Made by a program: the position numbers and the translations under genes
In this document: positions 44,743 through 53,694 of the stretch, in pieces
How positions within the stretch are numbered: the first letter of the stretch is position 1
Layout of the letters: every line of letters starts with the position of its first letter
Assembly: GCF_008297955.1 (NCBI RefSeq)
Contig: NZ_VTPY01000007.1
Coordinates: 244,952 to 308,951 of the forward strand
Reading direction: 5' to 3'
DNA: 64,000 bases
Origin: Billgrantia pellis
GTDB taxonomy: Bacteria; Pseudomonadota; Gammaproteobacteria; Pseudomonadales; Halomonadaceae
The notes under the pieces: model-generated
What the model was told of the DNA's origin: nothing
Databases searched by the model: none
Seen by the model: the letters and a program-made list of their open reading frames with translations, nothing else

Positions 44743-46938
44743 TCAGCTCGAAGTGACGGGTTTGGCGCCACCTCCATGGCTGCTACGCTGGAGCAGGAAA
44801 AGTGCCGCGCCGATAGCCAGGCCAACGATATCCGTGTAGATACCGCCATAGATCAGGAACAGGGCGCCCACGAGCATCACCAGGCGCATCCAGGCTTTCA
44901 CCGGGCCGAAGAACCAGGCTTGGACGGTCGCGGAGAGCAGCACGATGCCCAGCGTCGCGGTGACGCCGACGCGCAGGATCTGCATCCAGGAGCCTTCCAT
45001 CAGCATGGCCGGGCTGTAGAAGAACATGAACGGTACGATGAAGGCAGCGAGGCCGATCTTGAACGACGCCACGGAAGTGGACATGGCGTTGTCACCGGAG
45101 ATACCCGCCGCCGCGTACGACGCCAGCGCCACCGGCGGTGTGATCGCCGAGACCACGGCAAAGTAGAACACGAAGAAATGCGCTACCAGCGGCTGAATGC
45201 CGATGTTGATCAGGCCGGGTGCCACCACCGAGGCGGCCACGGCATAGGCTGCCGTGGTGGGCATGCCCATTCCCAGTAGAATACTGATGCACATGGCGAA
45301 GAACAGGGCGAGCAACTGGCTGACGCCGGCCAGGCCAAGCAGCAGCGAGGAGAAACGCGCGCCGACGCCGGTCAGCGAGATCACGCCGACGATAAGGCCG
45401 GCACAGGCACATACGGCGATGATCTGGATCGACATGGTGCCGGCCAGTTGCAGGGCTCTCAGAATGGCGCCAGGCCCCATTTTGTTCGGCGAGATCCAAC
45501 TCACCACGGCGGCCGAGGCGGTCGCCAGGGTGCCGGCGCGGATCACCGAGTAACCCATGAACAAGGCGGCGATCAGGATAATGATCGGGGCGAATAGATA
45601 AATCTGCTTGACCAGTCGACGGAACTGGGGGATCTCGTCCTTGCGCATGCCGCGCATGCCCTTGCGGGCCGCTTCGAAGTCCACCATGAAGTAGATCGAA
45701 GCGAAGTAGAGGACTGCCGGGATCAGTGCCGCCACGGCGATCTCGGTATACGGGATGCCGGTAATCTCGGCCATGATGAAAGCCCCGGCACCCATGATCG
45801 GGGGCATGATCTGTCCGCCTGTCGACGCGGCGGCCTCAATGGCGCCCGCGCTACGCCCGGGGTAGCCGACTTTCTTCATCAGGGGAATGGTCAGCGAACC
45901 GGTCGAGACCACGTTGCCGGCGCTGGTGCCGTTGATCATGCCCATCAGGCCGGAAGCGAAGATCGCCACCTTGGCGGGGCCGCCTCGGGCGCGCCCGGCA
46001 GCGGCGAAGGCGAAGTTGACGAAGTAATCGCCGACCTTCGACGCCTGAAGGAAGGCCGCGAAGATAATGAACAGGATGATGTAGGTCGAGGAGACCGCAG
46101 TGGTCGGGCCGAGAATGCCGGTGTCGGTATAGACCTGGCTGAAAAAGCGGTTCATCGACAGACCCGGATAGCCGAGAAAGCCCGGCAGATAGGGACCGGC
46201 GAAGACGTAAAGCAGGAAAATGGCCGAAATGATGACCAGAGCCAGCCCGGCAACGCGGCGTGTCAGCTCGAGAATCAGCAGGGAACCGGCGATGGCCGCC
46301 CAGGTGATGCCGACAGGGGCGAAGGCGGTCCCGGTGGAGGCGCGCAGCGGCGTATTGAACATCACCAGCAGGTAGCCGGCGCTGGCCACGGCGCAGACCA
46401 TCAGCACCAGGTCGGCGGGCGAGAGTTTTTCCCGCGCCTGGCGATAGCTCCAGGCGAGCAGGATGCCGCCGGCAGTAGCGGCCAGCAGCGGATAGCCAAA
46501 GTGCCAGGTTTCGACCTGCGGATCGATGCGCATGGCGCCGCCGCTGATCGTCTGGTTCATCAGAAAAACCTGAACCAGGGCGTAGGCAGCGGGAATCAGC
46601 AGCGCGTAGCTTGCCCAGGCCAGCCAAGCGGGCGAACGGTCGGTGCCTTCCTCATTGGCGAAGCGACTCCCGGCATAGAGGGCGTAGCCGAGCACGAGCG
46701 CACCCGCGATATGCACGATACGAAACGACCAGGTCTCCATCGGATAGACGTTTAGCGAGAACAGATGGAAACCGGAATAGAGGATGGCCAGGGCGGCGAC
46801 CGCCAGCCAGTGCCAGCCGACATAGAGCCTACGGTTGGATTCGACGATATCTTCGTCGACCCCTTCGGCGATGGAGTCGGGGGTCTTGACGACCGCCTCC
46901 TCGGATGCCCCGGGTCGGGGATCGGAAGTGTTGCTCAT
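44743..46938 (-). CDS. TRAP transporter fused permease, TAXI type
   Basis: A 731-aa inner-membrane protein in which the small (DctQ-like) and large (DctM-like) TRAP permease subunits are fused; more than fifteen hydrophobic segments are visible. Blocks GMINGTSAGNVVSTGSLTIPLMKKVGY, AAASTGGQIMPPIMGAGAFIMAE and GMGMPTTAAYAVAASVVAPGL are typical of the TAXI-associated large subunit. It is downstream of the TAXI binding protein gene with a hairpin between. The substrate is unknown but probably a carboxylate. Confidence 0.95.
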   Translation of the reverse strand: MSNTSDPRPGASEEAVVKTPDSIAEGVDEDIVESNRRLYVGWHWLAVAALAILYSGFHLFSLNVYPMETWSFRIVHIAGALVLGYALYAGSRFANEEGTDRSPAWLAWASYALLIPAAYALVQVFLMNQTISGGAMRIDPQVETWHFGYPLLAATAGGILLAWSYRQAREKLSPADLVLMVCAVASAGYLLVMFNTPLRASTGTAFAPVGITWAAIAGSLLILELTRRVAGLALVIISAIFLLYVFAGPYLPGFLGYPGLSMNRFFSQVYTDTGILGPTTAVSSTYIILFIIFAAFLQASKVGDYFVNFAFAAAGRARGGPAKVAIFASGLMGMINGTSAGNVVSTGSLTIPLMKKVGYPGRSAGAIEAAASTGGQIMPPIMGAGAFIMAEITGIPYTEIAVAALIPAVLYFASIYFMVDFEAARKGMRGMRKDEIPQFRRLVKQIYLFAPIIILIAALFMGYSVIRAGTLATASAAVVSWISPNKMGPGAILRALQLAGTMSIQIIAVCACAGLIVGVISLTGVGARFSSLLLGLAGVSQLLALFFAMCISILLGMGMPTTAAYAVAASVVAPGLINIGIQPLVAHFFVFYFAVVSAITPPVALASYAAAGISGDNAMSTSVASFKIGLAAFIVPFMFFYSPAMLMEGSWMQILRVGVTATLGIVLLSATVQAWFFGPVKAWMRLVMLVGALFLIYGGIYTDIVGLAIGAALFLLQRSSHGGGAKPVTSS

Positions 46939-46984
46939 GGGGAAGTCACCCTCGGGTGTAATGTACTGCAGCTATAACATGACA

Positions 46985-47010
46985 TGCCCCGCACCGGGTG
47001 GTGCGGGGCA
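46985..47010 (-). other. Intercistronic hairpin between TAXI binding protein and permease
   Basis: Perfect 11-bp stem TGCCCCGCACC / GGTGCGGGGCA with a 4-base loop and no T-run, 18 bp after the binding-protein gene. Likely stabilises the upstream message or partly attenuates permease expression. Confidence 0.6.
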
Positions 47011-47028
47011 TTGGCCGAGCGACGGTGC

Positions 47029-48015
47029 TTACTTCTTCAGCGATTCGTCGATCTCGTAACCATTTTCTTCGTACCAGCGCACGGCACCCGGGTGGAACGG
47101 CAGCACCTTGTTGTGCTTCAGGTTCTCGGGAATGCTGTGCTCGGCGCTGCGATGCACGTTGCGCATCTTGTCGTTGTTCTCCATGGTCACCTTGGTGACT
47201 TCGTAGACGAAGTCCTCCGGCAGATCACAGCCGGCGATGGCAAAGTTCCACATGGAGACGGCACGCGCATCCTCCTCGAGTGTCTCGTAGGTGCTGGCAG
47301 GGATCGAGAATTCGGAAACGGGGAAGGCCTCCAGTATCTGCGCCTGCTCCTCTTCGGTGAACTCGATGATGTTCACGTCGGTCTGTACTTCAAGTTGGCT
47401 GACCGCCGGAATCGGGATGCCGGCCGCGAAGGCGATGACGTCCAGCAGGCCATCCTGCAGCTGACCGCCCAGGTCGCCCCAGCCACCGTTACGGCGTTCG
47501 AAGTTGACTCCCAGCTCCTCCAGCATGGCGGGGAAGTAGGTGTCCGACGTGGAGGCGGCCGGACCGAAGCCGATGCGGGCGCCGTCGGGAATGTCGGAAA
47601 TCGACTCGATGCCGCTGCTTGCCAGGGCGGTAATGGAGAACGGTGTCTCGTACATCGGGAAGAGCGCACAGACGTTGTCCATCGGCACGCCCGGGGCCAG
47701 CGGACTTTCACCCTTCACTGCGTCCGCGGCCGGCCCCATGGTGGTCAGGCCGAAGGCCACGTCGCCGCCATGCACCAGGGCCAGGTTCTGGGTCGGGCCG
47801 CCGGTGACCTCGCCGCCGCCGGAAATGTCGAGTTCGTCGGCGATCAGGTTGGCCCAGCCGGAACCATAGACGAAGTAAGTGCCGCCCTGGCTGGCAGTGC
47901 CCACGGTGAAATTGCTCGGCCAATCGGAGCGATCCTGAGCCGAGGCCGAGGCCGCGGCGAGCACAAGGGCGCTGGCCAGCGTTCCAGTGAACACTTTGGG
48001 TGTGAGGTTGCGCAT
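47029..48015 (-). CDS. TAXI-family TRAP solute-binding protein
   Basis: Periplasmic receptor of the TRAP transporter. The 328-aa protein has a signal peptide (1-~26, ending ASASA) and TAXI blocks NFTVGTASQGGTYFVYGSGWANLI and ARIGFGPAAST. First gene of a two-gene operon. Its 443-bp upstream region has a sigma-54-type promoter and several inverted repeats, so it is probably under an enhancer-binding activator. Confidence 0.94.
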   Translation of the reverse strand: MRNLTPKVFTGTLASALVLAAASASAQDRSDWPSNFTVGTASQGGTYFVYGSGWANLIADELDISGGGEVTGGPTQNLALVHGGDVAFGLTTMGPAADAVKGESPLAPGVPMDNVCALFPMYETPFSITALASSGIESISDIPDGARIGFGPAASTSDTYFPAMLEELGVNFERRNGGWGDLGGQLQDGLLDVIAFAAGIPIPAVSQLEVQTDVNIIEFTEEEQAQILEAFPVSEFSIPASTYETLEEDARAVSMWNFAIAGCDLPEDFVYEVTKVTMENNDKMRNVHRSAEHSIPENLKHNKVLPFHPGAVRWYEENGYEIDESLKK

Positions 48016-48135
48016 GGCTATCTCCGTTACAGTTATGGTTATGCATCAGCGGCCTCTCGGCACGCTGTCAGTCATTATGGTGCAGAACGTGTTCTGACGC
48101 GCCCGGGCGCCGGAACCGCGTAAGCAAGAGGGATA

Positions 48136-48151
48136 AGCAGGCGTTGTGCCA
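48136..48151 (-). promoter_or_regulatory. Sigma-54 (-24/-12) promoter for the TAXI-TRAP operon
   Basis: On the minus strand the sequence reads TGGCACAACGCCTGCT, with GG and GC exactly 10 bases apart and 13 of 16 positions matching or compatible with the consensus TGGCACGNNNNTTGCW. It would start transcription near 48125, about 110 bases before the TAXI gene. Confidence 0.75.
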
Positions 48152-48195
48152 TGCGTGAGTTTACCTAAAAACAACAATACGTTGCCGATCTTTAT

Positions 48196-48218
48196 TTCGA
48201 CTAAAGTCGAATTCGACT
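48196..48218. repeat. Three TTCGACT repeats upstream of the TAXI promoter
   Basis: TTCGACT at 48196-48202, inverted AGTCGAA at 48205-48211, and direct TTCGACT at 48212-48218, giving a perfect 16-bp dyad plus one half-site about 45-70 bp upstream of the -24 element. Probably a regulator site. Confidence 0.55.
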
Positions 48219-48260
48219 GAGTGGAGAAGGGCTGGAGTCCCACACATGCGCAGCTACGCG

Positions 48261-48290
48261 CTGTGCGGAAATCCGCATACTGTGCGGCCG
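48261..48290. promoter_or_regulatory. Candidate enhancer (DctD-like) sites
   Basis: TGTGCGGAAATCCGCATA is an 18-bp near-perfect inverted repeat (TGCGGA-AA-TCCGCA core). The half-site CTGTGCGG occurs at 48261 and again 19 bp away at 48280, i.e. two helical turns. It lies about 110-150 bp upstream of the sigma-54 promoter, the usual enhancer distance. Confidence 0.6.
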
Positions 48291-48458
48291 AAGAGGAACA
48301 AGGATGAGGTGGGCTCCGTCAGAAGGGAACATACGACTGGCCCGGTGTCGGCAGATCGAGAGGGGGGCGATGGCGCCTTGCCTGGTCTGGGCAGGCGCCA
48401 AGGTTAGTGGATTTCGACGTGCTCGCCGGTAACGAGCCGGTAGGGCGTATTCGCTGCG

Positions 48459-48704
48459 TCAGCGCTTTCCGGGATCAAGAATTTTCACGGTCTGAAGGGT
48501 GTCGCGCCGCTGCTCCTCGCGCTCGCGGTTAACGCGCGTTTCGAGCTCGGTCACCGCTTCGTCCACGATGGGGGCCTGCTCGAAGAAATCGCACGCCACG
48601 CAATCGCGGTAACGTACGCCGTTCTGCTCCCACGCGCGGATGCGATCCATGGCGGCACAGCGGGGGCAGATGGCGCCAGCGATGAAACGTTTCTTAACGG
48701 ACAT
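48459..48704 (-). CDS. yheV: YheV-like zinc-ribbon protein
   Basis: An 81-aa protein with two CxxC pairs, CPRCAAMDR and CVACDFFE, making a probable four-cysteine zinc ribbon, then a charged helix. The family is commonly found beside the oligopeptidase A gene, as here (75 bp after prlC). The molecular role is not known. The TACGGAGTACTC upstream gives a GGAG site for the ATG. Confidence 0.85.
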   Translation of the reverse strand: MSVKKRFIAGAICPRCAAMDRIRAWEQNGVRYRDCVACDFFEQAPIVDEAVTELETRVNREREEQRRDTLQTVKILDPGKR

Positions 48705-48779
48705 GAGTACTCCGTATGTCGGCCACCGGGCGCCGGTGGCGAGTCAATGCGCTTACGATACCGCGCCCGGGTACCGCTG

Positions 48780-50831
48780 TCAGGCGGCGTGGATGCCGCT
48801 ATGACGCAGCAGTGGTTCGACGCTGGGCTCGCGTCCGCGGAAGGCGCGGAAGAGTTCGGCGGCATCGCGTGCGCCACCCTGCTCGAGAATCTCGCTGCGG
48901 AAGCGCCGCCCCGTATCGGGATCGAAAATGCCGGCCTCCTCGAAGGCGCTCCAGGCGTCGGCGGAGAGCACCTCGGCCCACTTGTAGCTGTAATAGCCTG
49001 CGGCATAGCCGCCGGCGAAGATATGGCTGAAGCCGTTCTGGAAGCGGTTGAAGGTGGCTCTCGGCACCACCGAGACGGCATTGCGTACCTCGTCGAGAAG
49101 TGCCTGGACATTTTCCGCTGAGGGGGCGGCGAGCTCATGGTGCAGGCGCAGATCGAACAGCGAGAACTCCAGTTGACGCACCAGGCCCATGGCGGACTGA
49201 AAATTCTTCGCGGCTTGCAAGCGCTCGAGCAGTTCGGTGGGAAGCGGTGCGCCGTTTTCCACGTGGCCGGCGATCAGGTCGAGCCCCTCGCGCTCCCAGC
49301 AGTAGTTTTCCATGAACTGGCTGGGCAGTTCGACCGCATCCCAGGCCACGCCATTGATGCCGGAGACGTCGGCGACGGTTTGCCGGGTCAGCATGTGGTG
49401 AAGGCCGTGGCCAAATTCATGGAACAGGGTAGTGACCTCGTCATGGGTCAACAGCGCCGGCTTGTCGCCCACCGGACGGGTGAAATTGCAGGTCAGGTAG
49501 GCCACCGGCAGCTGCAGCGCGCCGTCTTCGTGCCGACGACGTACGCGGCACTCGTCCATCCAGGCGCCGCCGCGCTTTCCTTCGCGGGCATAGAGGTCCA
49601 GGTAGAAGCCGGCGATGGCCTCGCCGTTCTCGAGAATACGGAAGTAGCGAACCTCGGAGTGATAGCGGGGCGCGTCGGTATCTTCTTCGAAGGTGACACC
49701 ATAGAGCCGCTCGACCACCTGGAACAGACCGTCGACCACGCGCGGCGCGGGGAAGTAGGGACGCAACTGCTCCTGCGAGATGGCATGGCGCGCCTCGCGC
49801 AGCTTCTCGCTGGCGTAGCCGATATCCCACGGCGCCAGCTCGGAAAGGCCCAGCGTATCGCGCGCATAGGCCTCGAGTTCGGCGAACTCCTCGTGTGCTT
49901 GCGGCACGGCGCGGCGCGCCAGGTCTTCCAGAAAATCGAGCACCTGCTGCGGCGACTCGGCCATCTTGGTGGAAAGCGAATACTCGGCGTAGCTGCCGAA
50001 GCCCAGCAGCTCGGCCAGTTCGCGACGCAGACGCAGTGTCTCTTCGATGATCGGCGCGTTGTCGTACTCGCCGGCATGCGGGCCCTGGTCGGAGGCGCGC
50101 GTGACGAAGGCGGTGTACACCTCGCGGCGCAGGTCGCGATCGTCAGCGAAGGTCAGCACCGGATAGAAGCTGGGAAAATCTAGGGTAATGCGATAGCCCT
50201 GAACGCCCTTGGCCTCAGCGTTGGCCGCCAGGGTCGCCAGGGCGCTATCCGGTAACCCGGCCAGTCGGGAAGTATCATCGATCTCCTTGTGCCATGCCTG
50301 AGTGGCATCGAGCAGCTGGTTGGAGAACGTGTTGGCCAGTTCGGAGAGGTGCGCCCGGATTTCTCCGTAGCGCCGCTTCTTGTCGGTCGGCAGGTCGACG
50401 CCGGCCAGGCGGAAGTCACGCAGGGTATTGTCGATGCTGCGTCGTTGAGCTTCGTCCAGTCCGGCCCAGGCGGGACCTTCCTTCAACGCTTGCCAGGCGT
50501 GGAACAGGCTCTCGTGCTGGCCGAGCCAGGTGCTGTAGTCGGAAAGTTTGGCCAGGCACGCCTGGTAGGCTTCGCGCAAGGCAGGCGAATTCATCGTGCC
50601 GTTGAGATGCGAAACCGGTGACCAGGCCCGCGACAGCCGGTCATTGAGCGCCTCCAGTGGAGCGGCCAGGCTGTCCCAGGTCGGTGTCTCCCGCTGCGCG
50701 CGCTCGACCAGCGTCTCGATGGCGGCGCGGTTGTCGGCCAGAAGCTTCTCTATCGCTGGCACCACGTGCTCCGGCTTGATGTCGTCGAAGGGTGGCAGGT
50801 CGTGGGGTTCGAGCAGCGGGTTGTGGGACAT
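48780..50831 (-). CDS. prlC: Oligopeptidase A
   Basis: M3-family zinc metallopeptidase (683 aa) degrading cleaved signal peptides and other short peptides in the cytoplasm. The HExxH site is LFHEFGHGLHHM near residue 470, with a following E-N region (QFMENYCWE). ATG 50831 is preferred over a GTG at 50837 that falls in its ribosome site (CGAGG). It starts divergently from the SLC6-type transporter gene and yheV follows it on the same strand. Confidence 0.97.
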   Translation of the reverse strand: MSHNPLLEPHDLPPFDDIKPEHVVPAIEKLLADNRAAIETLVERAQRETPTWDSLAAPLEALNDRLSRAWSPVSHLNGTMNSPALREAYQACLAKLSDYSTWLGQHESLFHAWQALKEGPAWAGLDEAQRRSIDNTLRDFRLAGVDLPTDKKRRYGEIRAHLSELANTFSNQLLDATQAWHKEIDDTSRLAGLPDSALATLAANAEAKGVQGYRITLDFPSFYPVLTFADDRDLRREVYTAFVTRASDQGPHAGEYDNAPIIEETLRLRRELAELLGFGSYAEYSLSTKMAESPQQVLDFLEDLARRAVPQAHEEFAELEAYARDTLGLSELAPWDIGYASEKLREARHAISQEQLRPYFPAPRVVDGLFQVVERLYGVTFEEDTDAPRYHSEVRYFRILENGEAIAGFYLDLYAREGKRGGAWMDECRVRRRHEDGALQLPVAYLTCNFTRPVGDKPALLTHDEVTTLFHEFGHGLHHMLTRQTVADVSGINGVAWDAVELPSQFMENYCWEREGLDLIAGHVENGAPLPTELLERLQAAKNFQSAMGLVRQLEFSLFDLRLHHELAAPSAENVQALLDEVRNAVSVVPRATFNRFQNGFSHIFAGGYAAGYYSYKWAEVLSADAWSAFEEAGIFDPDTGRRFRSEILEQGGARDAAELFRAFRGREPSVEPLLRHSGIHAA

Positions 50832-50971
50832 GCGCACCTCGGTAGCGGTCGTCGGGAGAATCGGTAGCGATTAGATGCGGCCGGAAGCCCCGGGTTTCAA
50901 TCCCCGCCGAGGATTGGTGGCGGCGGGCCGGCCTGATAGGCTTGCGCCTCCATGAAAGTCGAGGTGATGGC

Positions 50972-52312
50972 ATGAACGCAACCCTGGAGCGCTGGAGTAC
51001 CCGGCGAGCCTTCATTCTGGCGGTGACCGGTGCGGCCGTTGGGCTGGGCAATATCTGGCGCTTCCCTTACATCACCGGGGAGAACGGCGGCGCCGCCTTT
51101 TTAGTGCTGTACGTGGCTTTCGTCCTGCTGCTGGGGCTGCCGATCATGATGGCCGAGATCCTCATCGGGCGCGCCGGGCGGCGCTCGCCCGTGGAGTCGC
51201 TGGGCCACCTGGCCGCACTGGCTGGTGCCAGCCGTCACTGGCGCTTCTTGGGGCTGTTTGGCGCCTTTACCGTTTTTTGTATCCTTTCTTTCTATTCGGT
51301 GGTCTCGGGCTGGTCGATCGAATTTTTCGTTACCGCCATCAATGGCGGTTTCGTGGGACGCGACCCTGCCGAGATCGGTGCCGGCTTCGAGGCGTTCCTG
51401 GCCGATCCGTGGCGCATGGTCTTCAACCATACGCTGTTCCTGTTCATGACCATGACCGTGGTGGCCGCTGGCGTCGCCAAGGGGCTCGAGCGGCTCAATA
51501 ATTTACTGATGCCGCTGCTCTATCTGCTGTTGATGCTGCTGGCGGGCTATGCCGCCACCACCGATGGCTTTGGCACGGCGTTGGCCTGGCTGTTCCGCCC
51601 CGACCTGGCGGCGATCACCCCGATGGTGGTAATGCATGCGATGGGGCATGCCTTCTTCACGCTGGCGGTGGGGGCTTGCGCACTGATGGCCTACGGCGCC
51701 TACATGCCGGAACGCCAGAGCCTGCCGCACGCCGCCGGCGCGGTAGCGCTGCTTGACGTGGGGGTGGCGCTGTTGGCCGGCATCGCTATTTTTTCCGTGG
51801 TGTTCTCGCAGGGCATGGATCCTGGCGAAGGGCCCGGTCTGATGTTCGTTACCTTGCCGATCGCCTTCGCCGAGTTGCCTTGGGGGGCGCTGTGGCTGAG
51901 TACCTTCTTTTTACTGCTGTTGTTAGCCACTTGGACCTCGTCGATCAACCTGGCCGAGCCGATGGTCGCCACGCTGCAGGGACGCGGCCTCGGGCGCGGT
52001 CGTTCCGCGACCCTCGTCGGTGTCCTGGTGTGGTTGATGGGGCTGCTGTCGGCGCTCTCGTTTTCTACCCTCTCTGGGTGGCGGCCGCTGTTCGGCATGA
52101 ATGCCTTTGATCTGGTGACGACCATTCCCACCGAGATATTCCTGCCGGTCGGGGGGTTGCTCATCGCCGTCTTTTCCGCCTGGGTGATGCCGCGACACGA
52201 GGCGCAGGCGGCCCTGGGCGTTGGCGAATCGGGCTTTTTCCTATGGCGGACGGTGGTACGCTGGGTCTCGATTCCGCTGGCGGCTCTGGTGCTGGCCGCC
52301 GGGTTGCTGTGA
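50972..52312 (+). CDS. SLC6/NSS-family sodium-dependent transporter
   Basis: Sodium symporter of the LeuT/MhsT type, 446 aa with about eleven transmembrane segments. The first segment carries GAAVGLGNIWRFPYITGENGG, the diagnostic sodium- and substrate-binding stretch, with GAAFLVLY after it; EGLERLNN-like and WTSSINLAEP blocks follow. Amino acids are the family substrate, but which is unclear. Consistent with a sodium-rich habitat. A carbonic anhydrase gene follows 41 bp downstream. Confidence 0.94.
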   Translation: MNATLERWSTRRAFILAVTGAAVGLGNIWRFPYITGENGGAAFLVLYVAFVLLLGLPIMMAEILIGRAGRRSPVESLGHLAALAGASRHWRFLGLFGAFTVFCILSFYSVVSGWSIEFFVTAINGGFVGRDPAEIGAGFEAFLADPWRMVFNHTLFLFMTMTVVAAGVAKGLERLNNLLMPLLYLLLMLLAGYAATTDGFGTALAWLFRPDLAAITPMVVMHAMGHAFFTLAVGACALMAYGAYMPERQSLPHAAGAVALLDVGVALLAGIAIFSVVFSQGMDPGEGPGLMFVTLPIAFAELPWGALWLSTFFLLLLLATWTSSINLAEPMVATLQGRGLGRGRSATLVGVLVWLMGLLSALSFSTLSGWRPLFGMNAFDLVTTIPTEIFLPVGGLLIAVFSAWVMPRHEAQAALGVGESGFFLWRTVVRWVSIPLAALVLAAGLL

Positions 52313-52353
52313 CGCTATGAGACGCTGGCACGCCGCCGGCCCAGGAGACTGAC

Positions 52354-52902
52354 ATGAGCGCAAACGATCCTATTCGTCCGTGGCAGGGGAAACGGCCGAT
52401 GCTGGGGGAGCGGGTCTATGTGGATCCGTCCAGCATGGTGCTGGGCGACGTGGTGCTGGGTGACGATTGTTCGGTATGGCCCATGGCGGTGATCCGCGGC
52501 GACATGCACCGTATCCGCATCGGCGCCCGTACCAGCGTGCAGGATGGCAGCGTGCTGCATATCACCCACGCCAGCGAGTTCAATCCCGGGGGGTTCCCGT
52601 TGACCATCGGCGACGACGTAACCATCGGTCACAAGGCGATCCTTCACGGCTGCACGTTGAGAGACCGCATCCTGGTGGGCATGGGCGCCATCGTCATGGA
52701 TGGCGCCGTGGTCGAGGACGAAGTGATCATCGCTGCCGGCGCCGTGGTGACGCCGGGGAAGCGTCTAGAGAGGGGATTCGTCTATGCCGGCAATCCGGCC
52801 AGGGCGCTGCGCCCGCTCAAGCAGAGTGAGCGGGAATTCTTCCCATATACGGCAGGAAACTACGTCAAGCTCAAAGACGAATACCTGGCCGCCCAGAGCT
52901 GA
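52354..52902 (+). CDS. Gamma-class carbonic anhydrase-like protein
   Basis: Left-handed beta-helix hexapeptide-repeat protein, 182 aa. Zinc-ligand histidines are expected in the three blocks RGDMHRIRIG, HITHASEFN and TIGHKAILHGCT, as in CamH/YrdA proteins. Activity in bacterial YrdA-type members is often weak or unproven. CAGGAGACTGAC precedes the ATG. Likely cotranscribed with the SLC6-type transporter upstream, although the functional link is unclear. Confidence 0.92.
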   Translation: MSANDPIRPWQGKRPMLGERVYVDPSSMVLGDVVLGDDCSVWPMAVIRGDMHRIRIGARTSVQDGSVLHITHASEFNPGGFPLTIGDDVTIGHKAILHGCTLRDRILVGMGAIVMDGAVVEDEVIIAAGAVVTPGKRLERGFVYAGNPARALRPLKQSEREFFPYTAGNYVKLKDEYLAAQS

Positions 52903-53022
52903 GCTGGGACGCGTTACCGACGATTGACCAAGTCATTGCCGGCGTGAAGGACAAGTCATTGTTTTTTCATGAGCGGGCAAGTCATAATCTGGTAATTTAT
53001 CCAGTGGGAGGCTTGCCTCGGC

Positions 53023-53694
53023 ATGGCCGATTTTCGCACCCATCTCGGCGTGGCCGCCGCCGGTGGCGCCGTGCTGGCGCACGGCGGCTGGCAGGCGGGA
53101 CTATGGGGGCCATGGCAGGGAGCGGTGATGCTGGGATTGGTCACCTTCGGCGGCATCCTGCCCGACATCGATGCGGACAGCTCCAAGGCGATCCGGCTGA
53201 TCTTCAATCTGTTGGCGATCCCTGCCGTGGTGGCCGGTGCGCTGCTGCTGCAGGCCTGGATGCCCCTCGGGCCGCTACTGCTGGTGTGCGGTGGCATCTA
53301 TCTGATCGTGCGTTATCTGGCCGGGGGGGTGTTCAGTCGCTTTACCGTGCATCGAGGCCTCTGGCATTCGCTACTGGCAGCCGCCCTGTGCGGCCTGATG
53401 ACCACCGCGTTGAGTCAACGCTTTTTCGCGCCGGGGGCTTGGCTGGCCTGGGCGCACGGCGTGTCGCTGGCTGTCGGCTTCGTCATACACTTGCTGCTCG
53501 ACGAAGCGTACAGCGTCGACCTGACCGGGGCGCGCATCAAGCGCTCCTTCGGTACCGCGATCAAGCCCTTCGATCTCAAGGCGCCGGGGAATTCATTGGC
53601 CATGCTGATGACGGCGTTGGCGCTGCTGCCCTGGTTGCCGCCATGGGCGCCATTAATGGGGCTGCTGGCTCAGGGCGCGACCTTGTGGCGATAG
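53023..53694 (+). CDS. YdjM-like membrane-bound metal-dependent hydrolase
   Basis: A 223-aa inner-membrane protein of the YdjM / DUF457 family. It begins MADFRTHLGVAAAGG; the conserved polar block ILPDIDADSSKA and VHRGLWHS, plus HLLLDEAYSVDL, carry the likely metal-binding His and Asp residues between hydrophobic segments. Family members are predicted hydrolases; substrate unknown. GGGAGGC precedes the ATG. Overlaps the convergent dctD gene by 25 bp. Confidence 0.88.
   Translation: MADFRTHLGVAAAGGAVLAHGGWQAGLWGPWQGAVMLGLVTFGGILPDIDADSSKAIRLIFNLLAIPAVVAGALLLQAWMPLGPLLLVCGGIYLIVRYLAGGVFSRFTVHRGLWHSLLAAALCGLMTTALSQRFFAPGAWLAWAHGVSLAVGFVIHLLLDEAYSVDLTGARIKRSFGTAIKPFDLKAPGNSLAMLMTALALLPWLPPWAPLMGLLAQGATLWR

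Noticed and set aside
49137..50183. 348-codon + strand frame inside prlC
   Set aside because: Antisense to the conserved M3 peptidase, no domain seen.
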